NCBI GenBank assembly: GCA_963678675.1 | Contig: OY783197.1 | Span: forward strand, 1,956,400-2,020,399 | Source of the DNA: Xiphydria camelus | Taxonomy: Eukaryota > Arthropoda > Insecta > Hymenoptera > Xiphydriidae | Length of the DNA stretch: 64,000 nucleotides | Direction of reading: 5' to 3' | Shown: positions 12,801-22,249 of the stretch, piece after piece | Position numbering within the stretch: the first letter of the stretch is position 1 | Layout of the letters: each line of letters starts with the position of its first letter | Made by a program: the position numbers and the translations under genes | The notes under the pieces: generated by a model | The model's input: the letters and a program-made list of their open reading frames with translations, nothing else | Database searches by the model: none | What the model was told of the DNA's origin: nothing

Positions 12801-15263
12801 ACTCAGGCTCAGAAGGCGTCGAGTCGAGACCAGTGACGAAGGATCGAGGCGAGTCCTGTATACGTATATTTTCTAACGCGTCCCTTACGAAAAAGTACTC
12901 TACTGCCGTCTACGTAGTTACCACTGAAATTCCTGTAATCCTTTGTAATCTCCTGTGGTAGTCACGCAGTAATCGTTGCAGTATTACTGTCGGTTGTGTA
13001 GTCATCATACTACTTTCGTTTATGTATTCGTCACAAAATCGACTGCAATTTTCTATAATAATAGAGTTAAAATTGAAAATTTATTTATAAAAATATACGT
13101 CACAATAAATAATCATTTCATAATTTACTTGTTCGTTGCAAAGCATATACAAAGCACTAATTTACTTGAAGCTACATATTATGTGGCTTGAATCAAATTT
13201 TAAAAATAATAAAATGTGATCGTATAATACTATTACTATTAGTAGTATTACGATATTACCTCAATACCACGCAGTATTACGTATGCGAAAAATTAATTGC
13301 AGCCGCATTTAAATGAGGCGGCAATAAATTTTAAGTAATCAGGTACGTGGCAGTAGTACATCGGCAGTAATATAACGGTAGTAGTTGCAAAAAAATCACT
13401 GCCTGTCGTTTCCTGTAATATGTTAATTCGACAGCAATACTTTTTCGTAAGAGGTATGATTTTATAAAACCAATTTAATGCATATCTTGAGAAAAAAATG
13501 TTACTTCATCGAAATAGACATTTTTTGAATAGTTCTAAAAGCAGATTTATTCGATTCGAATGAATACCGATTTAATCCAAATATTCAATTAAATCAATAC
13601 AATTTATACCATATATGCGGCTAAACTTACTCGCCAAGAAAGAAACTTCAATCACTATTATCTCATTATTTATGAACTTTTGGCCTACATCAATATGACT
13701 TTGTTACAGATAAAAATGTAATCTCCCTGTGGTAAAAACCCATAGATCCATATAAAATCCTTTAGAAATCCCATACGATTCCTTATGGAAATAGCAATTC
13801 CTCATACCCACCCATTAAAATTTGAGAAGAATAAATCGGAATTTATCGAATTCTATGCGCATATGCAGAAATAAATAAGATCCCATAAAAATAAATGCCG
13901 TTCTGTTGATAATCACCCAATTGCTAATTACCAATAGAATGGCGTTTATATCAATCAATTCGTTATTATCAATAGAACAGCATTCATCTTTATGTGAATT
14001 TATTTGTTCTTACACATACCCATAGAATCCCATAAATTCCGATTTATCCTTCTCAGATTTTAATGTGCGGGAGTCTGGAATTGCTACTTGAAATACACAT
14101 CATGTATCCATAAAGAATTGTGTGGGATTCCTATAGGATTTTATAAGGATTTATTGGTTTTTTTTCAACAGAACTTGTGGAAAGCATTATACAAATATAT
14201 AAGCCAAAAGCTCAGAGATAATGAAGCAATAGTGATTGAAGTTTCTTTCCCGGCGAATAAGTTTAGCCTCATATGATACGTCCAATCAATATTCATTCCA
14301 ATCAAATAAATGTGCACTATTAAAAAACGCGTTTATTTCGATCAAGCAAATTTCTTTCCCAGTGTACTGATAACATCCAAGAAACGATTTACCGTATGAT
14401 TGCACGTACACGACAGATCTCCATCGCCGGATCGCGCGAAACTCAACAATTCGAAATCGAAAGCACGAAGCTCCACTCGACGGAAGGTCAAGCCGGAGAG
14501 CTACGACGCGGACTTATCGATGGACAGCTTGAATTCGGTCGTGCCGTTGCGCATCGACAAGAACGGGCGAATAAACGTGGAGATTGGTAAAGACGATCGC
14601 TCCAAGATCGAGTTTCAACGAGGCAGCGACAACAATGACGACGAGAAGCGTCAATCAGCGAAAGAAGGTGACGAGAACGTCGACGCCTGGTGCGGACGGG
14701 AGATTTTATCTCAGCTCACGAATCTGAGAAACGTACGTCCGTGTAAAAATTCGCGTTAACGTCGATTCTAAAGATATTCCTTATCCACCTGAGGCTAAAC
14801 TTAATCGCCAGGAAAGAAATTTCAAATCACCATTATATTATCTTATTATTTATAAACTTTTGGTCTACATGGATATAAGTCTTTGTTATAGATTGAAATG
14901 TAATCTTCAAAAAATATTATACAAATATATGAGTTAAAAGCCCATAGATAATGACGTAATAACGATTGAAGTTTCAATCACTATTATATTATCTGATTAT
15001 TTATAAACTTTTGGTCTACATGGATATAAGTCTTTGTTATAGATTGAAATGTAATCTTCAAAAAAGTATTATACAAATATATGAGCCAAAAGCCCATAGA
15101 CAATAAGATAATAACGATTGAAGTTTCTATCCTGCCGAGTAAGTTTAGCCTCATATGATGTGACAAAAACAAAAATTCCGTTTACTTCCAGGGGCTCATG
15201 ATGAAGCAAAAAGAGTGGGATCCACGCGCGTGTCTCATATCTCCCACGCCGGGGTTTTACTAG
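5324..15263 (+). CDS. CCDC66: CCDC66-like coiled-coil protein
   Basis: Eleven exons fit in phase: 5324-5381, 5468-5537, 6162-6423, 8279-8501, 8577-8821, 10212-10501, 10734-11516, 12543-12644, 12747-12863, 14417-14732, 15192-15263; about 845 aa (human CCDC66 is about 950). In vertebrates CCDC66 is a microtubule-binding centrosome and cilium protein. Diagnostic parts are the N-terminal SLVEQKRLQWAKER, the long charged coiled coil (about residues 320-420, KQQLEERDRQRKEERNRR and MREVLEAAERLAKEEKR), FGTQTD, then TLPRSKSQP, TQSEKDPHYQRRLR, and a C terminus LTNLRN-GLMMKQKEWDPR. Exon 4 carries a histidine run of nine. The ATG sits in a good context (AAGAATGG). Less certain: the acceptor of exon 4 (8279, 8282 or 8285), the donor of exon 7 (11516 is phase-correct but weak), the donor of exon 9 (12857 or 12863) and the acceptor of exon 10. 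Introns are loaded with repeats. Assignment rests on remembered family motifs. Confidence 0.82.
5698..5893. mobile_element. piggyBac-type MITE flanked by TTAA
   Basis: Bounded by TTAA at 5698-5701 and 5890-5893. Termini read ACACTAGATTTATGG and the inverse CGTAAATCTAGTGT. A subterminal hairpin CCCGTCAATTTGACGGGT lies just inside the left end. About 190 bp, no coding capacity, in CCDC66-like intron 2. Confidence 0.75.
6491..7032 (+). mobile_element. Non-autonomous repeat family B (GGCTTCACAG ends), copy 1
   Basis: Begins AGCTTTTCACAGCCCC and ends CACTTTGGAGCC; better preserved copies begin GGCTTCACAG and end CTGTGAAGCC. Internal landmarks are AAAAAAGGGGGACAATTTT, GTGGTTTTAAAAAATA and GGGGAATAAAAGGGACA. 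Related copies lie at 20.2, 23.3 (inverted) and 37.4 kb. It begins 68 bp past the CCDC66-like exon 3 donor. Confidence 0.75.
7033..7648. other. Intronic sequence without recognised feature
   Basis: Intron 3 of the CCDC66-like gene. A frame from 7179 to 7445 is open, but it has no family signature and no supporting splice sites. A short CCCCCCCCTCTCTTCC tract occurs at about 7480. Confidence 0.4.
7649..7858. mobile_element. Inverted-repeat family C, copy a
   Basis: Left end AGAGGCTAAAGCTTACTCGC and right end GCAAGTTTAGCCTCATATGG are inverted. The inner arms hold AATCACTATTATCTCATTAT and the inverse AATGAGATAATAGTGGTT. About 210 bp and non-coding. Other copies are at 13.6, 14.8, 24.5 and 26.1 kb. 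Confidence 0.78.
9235..9535. repeat. Foldback element around 9.38 kb
   Basis: The inverted arms share ATAAATGCGAAAG, ACGTCTTCACGG and a segment like TCATCAAAGTCGGTTCGG versus CCGATTTTGATGAATCC. Between them is a run of CATATTGCA and AACATAATCC phrases that itself folds back. The GTTACGTCTTCACGGC... phrase is common to a widespread class of insect inverted-repeat elements (established pattern; family name not asserted). Confidence 0.65.
9595..9680. repeat. Dispersed repeat shared with 48.45-48.53 kb
   Basis: TATATAAAATAGTTTTTTCG, then ATGCATCAAAAACCC, then CGCCGGCTG(T/A)GCGTC and CTGCCGTCGCC, are nearly identical at about 48453-48525. The CGCCGGCTGAGCGTC piece recurs inverted at about 48609-48630. 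Confidence 0.6.
9661..9915 (+). repeat. Long polypyrimidine tract (CTC/CTT)n
   Basis: About 250 bp is almost pure C and T on the plus strand, grading from CTC-rich to CTT-rich repeats. It lies in CCDC66-like intron 5, about 300 bp upstream of exon 6. The open frames it creates on both strands (runs of leucine/phenylalanine or arginine/glycine) are composition artefacts. Confidence 0.9.
11686..12186. mobile_element. TA-flanked MITE with arms of about 110 bp
   Basis: Left arm starts CAGGGTAGGGCAGAGGAA and right arm ends inversely TTCCTCTGCCCCACCCTG, each bordered by TA. The arms stay inverted for roughly 110 bp (AATAATACCCAAGCCTTTTA versus the inverse; GGTAGGTTCGTGCCAT versus its inverse). 501 bp, in CCDC66-like intron 7. 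Tc1/mariner-type by target site. Confidence 0.85.
12885..13450. mobile_element. MITE with TTACGAAAAAGTA ends
   Basis: Left terminus TTACGAAAAAGTACTC and right terminus ACTTTTTCGTAA are inverted. The arms continue with CTACTGCCGTC and TTACAGGA-type phrases in inverse order. About 566 bp, no coding content. It starts only about 22 bp beyond the inferred end of CCDC66-like exon 9. Confidence 0.7.
13611..14275. mobile_element. Inverted-repeat family C, copy b, with a second foldback nested inside
   Basis: Outer ends are GCGGCTAAACTTACTCGCC and the inverse GGCGAATAAGTTTAGCCTC. Within it, about 13.73-14.17 kb is another palindromic element (CCCATAGATCCATATAAAAT ... ATTTTATAAGG) related to 1512-1850. 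That element in turn encloses a small repeat around 13905-13990 with ATAGAA(T/C)GGCGTT phrases. Confidence 0.72.
14788..15158. mobile_element. Inverted-repeat family C, copy c, with internal duplication
   Basis: Ends are CTGAGGCTAAACTTAATCGC and the inverse CGAGTAAGTTTAGCCTC. The interior is partly duplicated: the roughly 140-bp block with CTTTTGGTCTACATGGATAT and TGTTATAGATTGAAATGTAA occurs at about 14860 and again at about 15005. The right end is 33 bp upstream of the last CCDC66-like exon. Confidence 0.75.
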
Positions 15264-15430
15264 TCGAAGAGTCGAAGCCGAGCGTCGAACGAATTTATAT
15301 CATTTTCATACATTTCCTTCGTATAGAGCGATAGAAACTTTTTAACGCCGACAAAAAAAAAAAAGACACAATAAGTAGCGATAAAGAAATCGGGACTGTT
15401 TCCCGTTGCAGCGGTAGCTAGGCATAGAGT
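15264..15430 (+). promoter_or_regulatory. 167-bp spacer between two co-directional genes
   Basis: Contains a 13-A run and a CCCGTTGCAG that looks like a splice acceptor just before the next ATG, but no AATAAA. It must serve as the 3' UTR of the CCDC66-like gene and the 5' side of the next gene, or belong to a longer shared transcript. Function inferred from position only. Confidence 0.4.
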
Positions 15431-18400
15431 ATGGCGTTCCAGCTGGACGATCTTTTGAAGGATGACAAGAAGGACGCCAACCTCATACCGGATTTGAGCA
15501 AGACGACGTGCAACTCGCAGGAAGAATTTAAGCGACTGCTCGAGCGGTGCCCGGAGTACAAGATCAAGCCGGAAAAGGTCGGGTATGCGGGGCTCAAAAT
15601 TCGTAAACCCCGACGCGACGTTAAGAGTATCATAATTCGTCCCATTAATCAACTTTGTTCGCATCTATTTGGGGGTTGCATTGAAAGCCGCTGCTTTTTT
15701 CTTGTTTCAAAAACATCATGTCGTAATAAAATGTGTGAATACCTCGATCGAAGTATTTGCCTTCGGAAAAGCTATAACTTTTTCCCCACTTTTCTGGAAG
15801 AAGTTGAATTTCGCGAGGAAAGTATTGTCTACTTTTTGAGCTGATTCACTCGGCAACCCAATTTTTGGACTTCTTGGTAATTATGGAAGTGTGTATCTTC
15901 CGAGTCGTGTGTTGCATCGATCTAAATAGATGATAAGCACTCGGAGCCACGCTGGATGCGGGAGAACTTCCCATTCAAGCTGCATCAATGTTTCTTTCAC
16001 GGCTCAAGCAACATGAGGCTGAGCGTGGTCGTAAAGAAGAATCACTTTTCGACGATTTGATGCAATTGATGGTCGTTTTTGCATCAAATTATCATCTAAA
16101 TGCTCCAATTGTTGTTGATAACGTTCGGCGGTCATTGTTTCATTCGGTTTCAGCAGCTCATAATAAACGATACCTTCCACCCCACCCCACCAAATTAAAA
16201 GCATAGTTTTGTGACCGTGGATGTTTCATAGTTTTTTGCGTTTCGGGCTGTCAAAATAGATCCATTTCTCACATCACCGATTGCGATACGCCATAAAAAA
16301 CGTTTCTTTCAATGCTTTGCAAGCAAAGAAATCGAGATGTTCAGACGATCAGCAATGGCGTTTTCGGTCAATTCATGTGGCAGCCACTTTCCTTCGTTTC
16401 GAATCTTTCCCATGGCATGTTGACGTCGTGAAATTGTAGATTCGTATCGACTTCAAACTGTTGAGCCAATTTTCAGAGCGTTTCAGTAGAGTTTTCTTCC
16501 AATGGAGCTTGCAGTTGTGCATCTTCGAACTTCTTTGTCAGACCTGGCCGTTGTTTGTCGTAAACATTACGGTTTCCACTTTTCAAGCGACGAAACCAGT
16601 CTCTCTACATACTGTTCCCAATGGAACAGATTCAGCTTAATTTTGCACGAGTAATTGATGAAATGCAGCAGCACTTTTTAAAAAATAAGAGTAGTGTAGA
16701 AGTACACATCAAAAAAACAACATATGGCGTTCTATTTCCTCAGGTTATAAACATAGACTTGTATTAACCAAAAATGGCAGTTTAATGACTGAATCTCTTA
16801 ATGAGAAATATCCATAATTTAGAGTGATACGAGAAGTATTAGTCGCTGCGCACGACATGAATAGTTAGAGTCATCTACAGGAGAACAACGGCTTTCAATG
16901 CAACCTCCTAATAAATTCCAATCTTCCCGATCGCGATCGTGAATATGCAGGTGAAGAGGGAAGATACGAAAGTGCGGGACAAGGAGTTCTCTTGGAGGGC
17001 GACGAGAAAGGAACTGAAAGCCATAGAGAGGGAGTGGGCTTATGGGGATCCTGTTCCGCCGGACATGAGATCTCTGAACCTCAGAGAGTTCCAGCAAGTG
17101 GCCATCGACTGGAGGATGCTGACGCAGATCAGACCCAAGCTGAGGAACGACGAAGAAATGTTTACAAGACTGGTATACCTATATGAGGATGAGATACGCT
17201 TTATACACTCCGCAAGAGAATTAAGGGATCACTTGTATTCTGCGAAAAGGAAGACTGTCTCAAACTGGCTGTACCTTTGCCAAAAATGATACAATGACGA
17301 TCGCCGACGGAGCATTTTGGAGGCTAAAGTTTCTGCTTCCAGAATGTTTTCTCAGATTTTCAAAATCTTTGTTGATTTCAAAATTATGTAACTGAAAAGC
17401 GACAACCGACAAATGAAACGATTTGTCTTCAATCTTGGCAAGGCGCATGGAGTGCAAAAAAAATCATAGCTAAATTTTTTTCACTGCGTTCTAAGGCATA
17501 GTTTTTCTTCTTTAATTTGCTATTTTGCGAATCATTCTAGGATTTTTTTTTCATTGAGTTATTCAGAGTGCCGAAATATGAATCCGATCGTGTAAAGGTA
17601 GCGGATACAAAGAAAAGTAATAATAAAGTACCACCATTATCCTCCATTGCGAAAGAACACAAGATCCTTTCATTCATTTTTCCATTTTGGTCGATTCAAA
17701 CAAGTAGATCACATCGAAATAAAAATCGTAGGCACTTTCTCAGGTACTCATTTCATTCGGGAGAATCTACGCTTTAAGATGCTGTTGAATTTGAAGAGTT
17801 GCGATAATTTTTCGCAAAGTTACGTCAAGTAGAACGAAAAATGGGAAATATGAAAATTTTAACGTAATCTTAAAATGGATATTATGCCGTCACAATTGGT
17901 ATAAATTAAAAAGCAGTAAGTATATTATAAAGGGAAAATTCTAATCTTTCGATTGACTGGTGACCGAAATTCGTACGATAATTAATTATCTTGTAATAAG
18001 CGTTCAAATTTGCGGGGACGGTTTCTGCCTCGGCACTGAATAACTTCATGAAGAAAAATCGTAGAATAATTCGCAAAATACCAAATTAAAGCAAAAAAGA
18101 CTATACTTTATAACGCAGCGAACAAAACTTAGCTATGATTTTTTTTACACTCTGTGTGCGTTTGCCCAAGTTGAAGAAAACTAATTTCATTTCTCGGGTC
18201 CCGCTTTTCAATTACACGACTGTATAATCAATAAAGATTTTGAAAATCCGAGAAAAGATTCAGGACGCTGAAACTCTAGCCCTCAAAATGCTCCAGCGGC
18301 GATCGAAATTGTATCATTTTTCACAAAGATACAGCCAATTTAAAACGGCCTTCTTTCTTACAGAATATAAGTAAACCGTTTATATTTAATTTTTTTGCGG

Positions 18401-18948
18401 AGTGTGTATCGCGAATTATAAACCGTGTCGTCTCGCATTATTCGCGCGATCTTAACGAGAAACGACGCGTTCGACGCCAGGTGGAAATGGGCAAGCTGGA
18501 GGCCAAAACAGCGGCGAAGGAAAAGCGCGCCACGGTCAGCCCCATCAGGCGCAGCAAAAATCGCGCGGGCATCATTGAGAGCAGCGTGAAGATATGCCAG
18601 GAATGCGGCGAGGAGTTCTGTTTCGGCGAGTCCTGTGGCGATATCCTCTACGACTCCTTCATACGGGTCACCGTCACCCTGCCACAATCGAAGATAAAGG
18701 TCTCCGCGGACACCGCGGCCATAATAGCCGGCATGGACAGCTCGAACAAGAAGAAGAAGAATAAGACGAAGAGCAGAGCGCGGAAGAAGGCGAGTCTGGC
18801 CGTCCGCGGTAAGGTGAGGAAATCGGCGGCTGGTAAAGCGGAGGGAAACAAGAGCGCGCGCGTGGACGACGAGGAGAGGAGTGGCGCGAAGAAGTCCCGG
18901 AAGAAGGGTGGTAAACGCTCGAGGAGCGGAGGAGTTTCCCCCAAATAA
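15431..18948 (+). CDS. Uncharacterised protein, basic C terminus and cysteine cluster
   Basis: Three exons join in phase: 15431-15619, 16951-17172, 18481-18948, giving 292 aa from MAFQLDDLLKDDKKDANL to SGGVSPK. Splice sites are GTTAAG, GTATAC, ATGCAG and CGCCAG. Exon 2 has FSWRATRKELKAIEREW and LNLREFQQVAIDWRML, which look like conserved helical segments. Exon 3 has a compact cysteine cluster C-x2-C-x4-C-x4-C (residues about 176-189, KICQECGEEFCFGESC), possibly metal binding, followed by a lysine/arginine-rich tail (about 225-292) of nuclear- or nucleic-acid-binding character. I do not recognise the family and assign no function. Codon composition and CpG content match the neighbouring gene. 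An AATAAA lies 37 bp past the stop. Introns hold a mariner and a palindrome. The start could be preceded by a 5' UTR exon because CCCGTTGCAG precedes it. Confidence 0.72.
15668..16911 (-). mobile_element. Decayed mariner transposon in intron 1 of the uncharacterised gene
   Basis: Inverted termini (GGGGGTTGCATTGAAAGCCG on the left; CGGCTTTCAATGCAACCTCC on the right) are flanked by TA, total 1244 bp, the usual size of an intact mariner (about 1.3 kb). The minus strand carries transposase remnants, including VYYELLKPNETMTAERYQQQ and LLYDHAQPHVA, matching the mariner catalytic-domain region around the second aspartate. The frame is interrupted by stops and shifts, so it is dead. It is a passenger of an intron and leaves the host splice sites intact. 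Confidence 0.9.
17191..18416. repeat. 1.2-kb near-palindromic element in intron 2
   Basis: Left arm GATACGCTTTATACACTCCG...CTGGCTGTACCTTTGCC and right arm TTGCGGAGTGTGTATCGCG...ACAAAGATACAGCCA are inverted. The inversion continues inward through TTTTCAAAATCTTTGTTGAT and its inverse and TTAATTTG...GCGAATCATTCTAG and its inverse. Arms are about 380 bp around a roughly 430-bp centre. The left end starts about 18 bp beyond the exon 2 donor, so the read-through residues of exon 2 are element sequence. Confidence 0.82.
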
Positions 18949-18984
18949 TTTAACGAGTGTGTAGTAACGCTGGTAGATACGAGA

Positions 18985-18990
18985 AATAAA
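18985..18990 (+). terminator. Poly(A) signal AATAAA
   Basis: Located 37 bp after the stop codon of the uncharacterised gene, within GAGAAATAAAATCGACG. Canonical hexamer on the coding strand. Confidence 0.6.
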
Positions 18991-19049
18991 ATCGACGTAT
19001 TTCCATCCTCATCGTTGTCTATGGCGAAACTTGTAATAATCGTGGAAAA

Positions 19050-19930
19050 GTGCACTTTGTTAGAATAATGCGGTCTGCTACATGACGTCATTTAAAAAAA
19101 ATAACGTACAGGGACGTCCGTTATTTCGACTAAAGTGCGCTGTTTTCTTTTTTTTTGGGGGGGGGGGTGTAGCTCTATCCTTATCGTTTTCTATCACGGA
19201 ATTTCTAATAAACGTGAAAAATAGTAGCAATATTCGAATTTCGCTGCGTTTTATCCCGAGCAACGCACTTAAACCAAATTAATGCAGTCCGCCATATGAC
19301 GTCATTTTGAGGAACAAATAACACTCTTCAGCGGATGCCGTTATTTTGACTAAAGTGCGTTACTTTTAGGACGCAAAACCGAGGACTTCTCTCCCTTTTA
19401 TGGTAAACATATTACACGACTATTACCAAAAGGTCGTATGTGCCAAAATGTCCCGTTATAAAGCAAAGAAGGCGTAAAAAATTATTTCATTCTTTCAAAT
19501 TTACCTGAATACGAATAAATGAAACGACAGGAAAATAATTGAAAACTTAAAAGCAGAAGGGCGCATAGATTTTAGTCTATGTACGCCCTTTTGCCTTTAA
19601 TTTTTTTTAAACTTTTATTCAACCATTTTTGGATCTTTTTTGCGTGTTCCTATTGGTCACGAAAACATTTTGTAAAAGCTCTTCGATTTTTACGATACAT
19701 TCACAAGCACTTTTAACACACTTTAGTCAAAATAATGTTACTCACAAAATGACGTCATTTTTTGGGTCAAAATGACATCAAGCGTCTTTCAGAAGTGACA
19801 AAATAATGATAAAACCTCATTATTTTGTCGTTTCTGAAAGATGTTTGATGTCATTTTACAACAAAAAATGACGTCATTTTGTGAATGACATTTTTACTAA
19901 AGTGTGTTGCTTGAGTTATCCAGACAGCAC
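19050..19930. repeat. Cluster of three related small inverted-repeat elements with TGACGTCA cores
   Basis: Copies near 19050-19140, 19255-19372 and 19715-19912 share ends like AACGCACTTTAGTC and the inverse GACTAAAGTGCGTT, with ATGACGTCATTT just inside. The third is a near-perfect palindrome centred near 19812. TGACGTCA occurs four times in total. A separate small hairpin GGGCGCATAGA...TCTATGTACGCCC lies at about 19559-19594. Confidence 0.72.
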
Positions 19931-19977
19931 GCTTGTTCAGAGAAGAACTCTCTAAGAGCTAGTAAAAATCTCATATA

Positions 19978-20206
19978 ATCGCTGCTGAAGAAGACCGTCA
20001 CAACTCAAAATTTCAGTAGGAGCATTTAAAGCTTATTACAAATTCAAATTAAAAGCTACTGTAGAATCAGTTGCTGTCTGAATTTAGTGGAAGTCAAAAA
20101 AATTACAGACAACTCATTCTACAATAGCTTTTAATTTGAATCTGTAATAAGCTTTAAATGCTCCTACTGAAATTTTGAGTTGTGACGGTCTTCTTAAGCA
20201 GCGATA
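19978..20206. repeat. Long near-perfect hairpin, arms of about 87 bp
   Basis: Left arm 19981-20067 (GAAGACCGTCACAACTCAAA...AAAGCTTATTACA) and right arm 20117-20203 (inverse order, ending GTGACGGTCTTCTTAAGCAG) differ at only a few positions and enclose a loop of about 50 bp. No open frame. Interpreted as a foldback element. Confidence 0.85.
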
Positions 20207-20215
20207 AGTTTAAAG

Positions 20216-20727
20216 GAAAATACAGGACATTTTTCCAAAAAGGGGGACAATTTTTATCAAGAAATGAAATCTTCCATAAATTACAAAAATGCATTGGTTT
20301 TAAAAAATAGCAATTTTAAAGATGTACAATGAAACACCAACATTTATTGAACGAAGGAAGGAATTTTTGTAACTTAAAATTTTTTTATCTAAGTATCACA
20401 ATCTGATTTAAGGAAAAGGGACCGATTATCGAGTTTAGTTTTCGGTAGGAAACACTAATTCAACTAGGTTATAATATTTTTAATGAAATATTAATGCAGG
20501 TAGATAAAGAAGGGGTTAAAGTAGCATTTTAACATGAAAGTTTTTTTTAGTCGACCACTTTCACCCTTTTCACGCGTAATCCAAAACGATTGAACGACAA
20601 ACTCAACTGAGAAGCTTATAATAACAGGTGGTTTTAGAGGAGAAATATCAAATTACAGGGAAAATCGTGAGCTGTGTGGTGAAAAAGGACAAACTTAAAA
20701 AAGTAGAAGAATAAAGGAGAACAATGA
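20216..20727 (+). mobile_element. Repeat family B, copy 2
   Basis: Shares AAAAAGGGGGACAATTTTTA, GGTTTTAAAAAATAGCAAT, CACAATCTGATTTAAGGAAA and GGTTTTAGAGGAGAAATATC with copy 1 in the same order. The terminal GGCTTCACAG is not preserved, so the copy is degraded at its ends. Confidence 0.72.
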
Positions 20728-22060
20728 ACACATTGTATTACATTTAAATAACTTTTTGAAAACCGCCGTCTTCTTCCACCTGGCTTCGTTAAAAAAGACT
20801 AGCAATTTTCGAAGGTAGAGGAGATCGGAGTCAAAGTCGATACGGGAAAATAGTCCTTCGTTGCCATTCCTTCGTGTGGCAACCAAGGGTCAAATTCCCA
20901 TACCAACTCCCCCTGTATTCCCTACTTCTAATCACGCCAGATTCAAAACTCCACAGCACGAAAGCCGTCCAATAATTCATCCTTTCGTATCATACAGATT
21001 ACGAGCATCTCCCTCCTTCGTATCAATTCCGTATCGATTGTAATCGCAGTACTTGCTCTACAAGAAGTTATTTGCGTCTCATACCTCTCTCCGCGAGCCT
21101 CGCGAGTTACCGCGAACATTTGCCAGGTGCACTCCAGTCCGATGTTCTTCTAACGTCGACGATATCAATTCTTTTCGGTACTTCACTCTTCCCGTCATGC
21201 GTTGCTCCGATAAAACGACTCGAGTATCAAATTATGCAGATGCGCGTGGCATTAGAAACCTAAAACACACATAAATCAAAGAAAAAACTCCGCTGGGAAG
21301 TCGTGCGTGTGCTTCGACGAGTCGCGAGCAAACCGGAGTAACACATTGCAAATGGCGCGCTTCCGATGGGGAGATTCTTACGCGCCAGCTTTTATTTGCA
21401 TCGCATTTCGTACGCGACGCGAGGAACGACGAGTCTTTTTTATGTAGTCGTTGATTTCTACGTAATAATTAATTTATTTCTCATCCGCGTTTCGCAGTAT
21501 CGCGCGAAATGAACGAATTAAGATTTTCGCTCGGCACTACTTTTCCTACGCGCGACGCTGCGCGTCGGAAATTCCGAGCAGGGCCGTATACTTCAAACGG
21601 AGCAGCCCCCTGCGAAAGACAAAAATACTTTGTTCCAAAAAACATAGATTTCCCTCGAATTATATGGATAATTCAACGGAAAAGCATTTAATCATAAAAT
21701 GTACTAAAATTTCCATGCAAAAAAAAGCGATATCACTCAACACTTGACATTCCTCTCGAGATTTCCTCCACGGAGTGAATTCGCGATACGCCGTTGATCC
21801 CTCCGCCGGATGCCGCGCAGTTGGAAGAAGCGTGACCAACGTCGCAGCGAAACACTTCGCCGCCCCGTAATCCGAATATCTCTTCATTAAACGGAAAAAA
21901 CGTTCTGCAAAGTAGCTTCACGCCTTTCAGGAACAAATATATGCTCCGCGCGACAAGCTTTTTCGCATGACAATACTTCACACCGAATACCTCCCTCCCC
22001 CCGCCGGAAGCCGCGCTCCGGAGCACGTGTTCGCGCGGCTAGGGACTTTACATTTTTCGA
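20728..22060. other. Intergenic sequence, no gene recognised
   Basis: Moderately CpG-rich sequence with only short frames (under 100 codons) of no recognisable family. Between 21700 and 22030 the minus-strand frames overlap each other and look like composition effects. No hairpin or tandem repeat stands out. Confidence 0.4.
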
Positions 22061-22249
22061 TCTGTCACTTTTTCACTCCGCTGTCGCGTACCGACTGCAC
22101 GTAGTACACACACCTGGTAACATTTAGCACGTAGCATCTGCGAATCCAAGTGTTTCACGTGCCTCGGTCACCGGAGCTATTTCTCGTTAATTTTAACGAC
22201 ACACCCGTAACTGGCCTTTTATGATTCGGAAGTAGGACGCATCGTCGAC
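22061..22249 (+). promoter_or_regulatory. Probable Arl1 promoter and 5' UTR
   Basis: CpG-containing sequence directly upstream of the Arl1 start codon, in contrast to AT-rich flanks further away. No TATA box is evident. Assignment by position only. Confidence 0.4.

Noticed and set aside
16939..17289. Exon 2 of the uncharacterised gene reading on to TGA at 17289
   Set aside because: Sequence past 17172 belongs to the palindromic element, and the phase-0 donor at 17173 joins correctly to exon 3.
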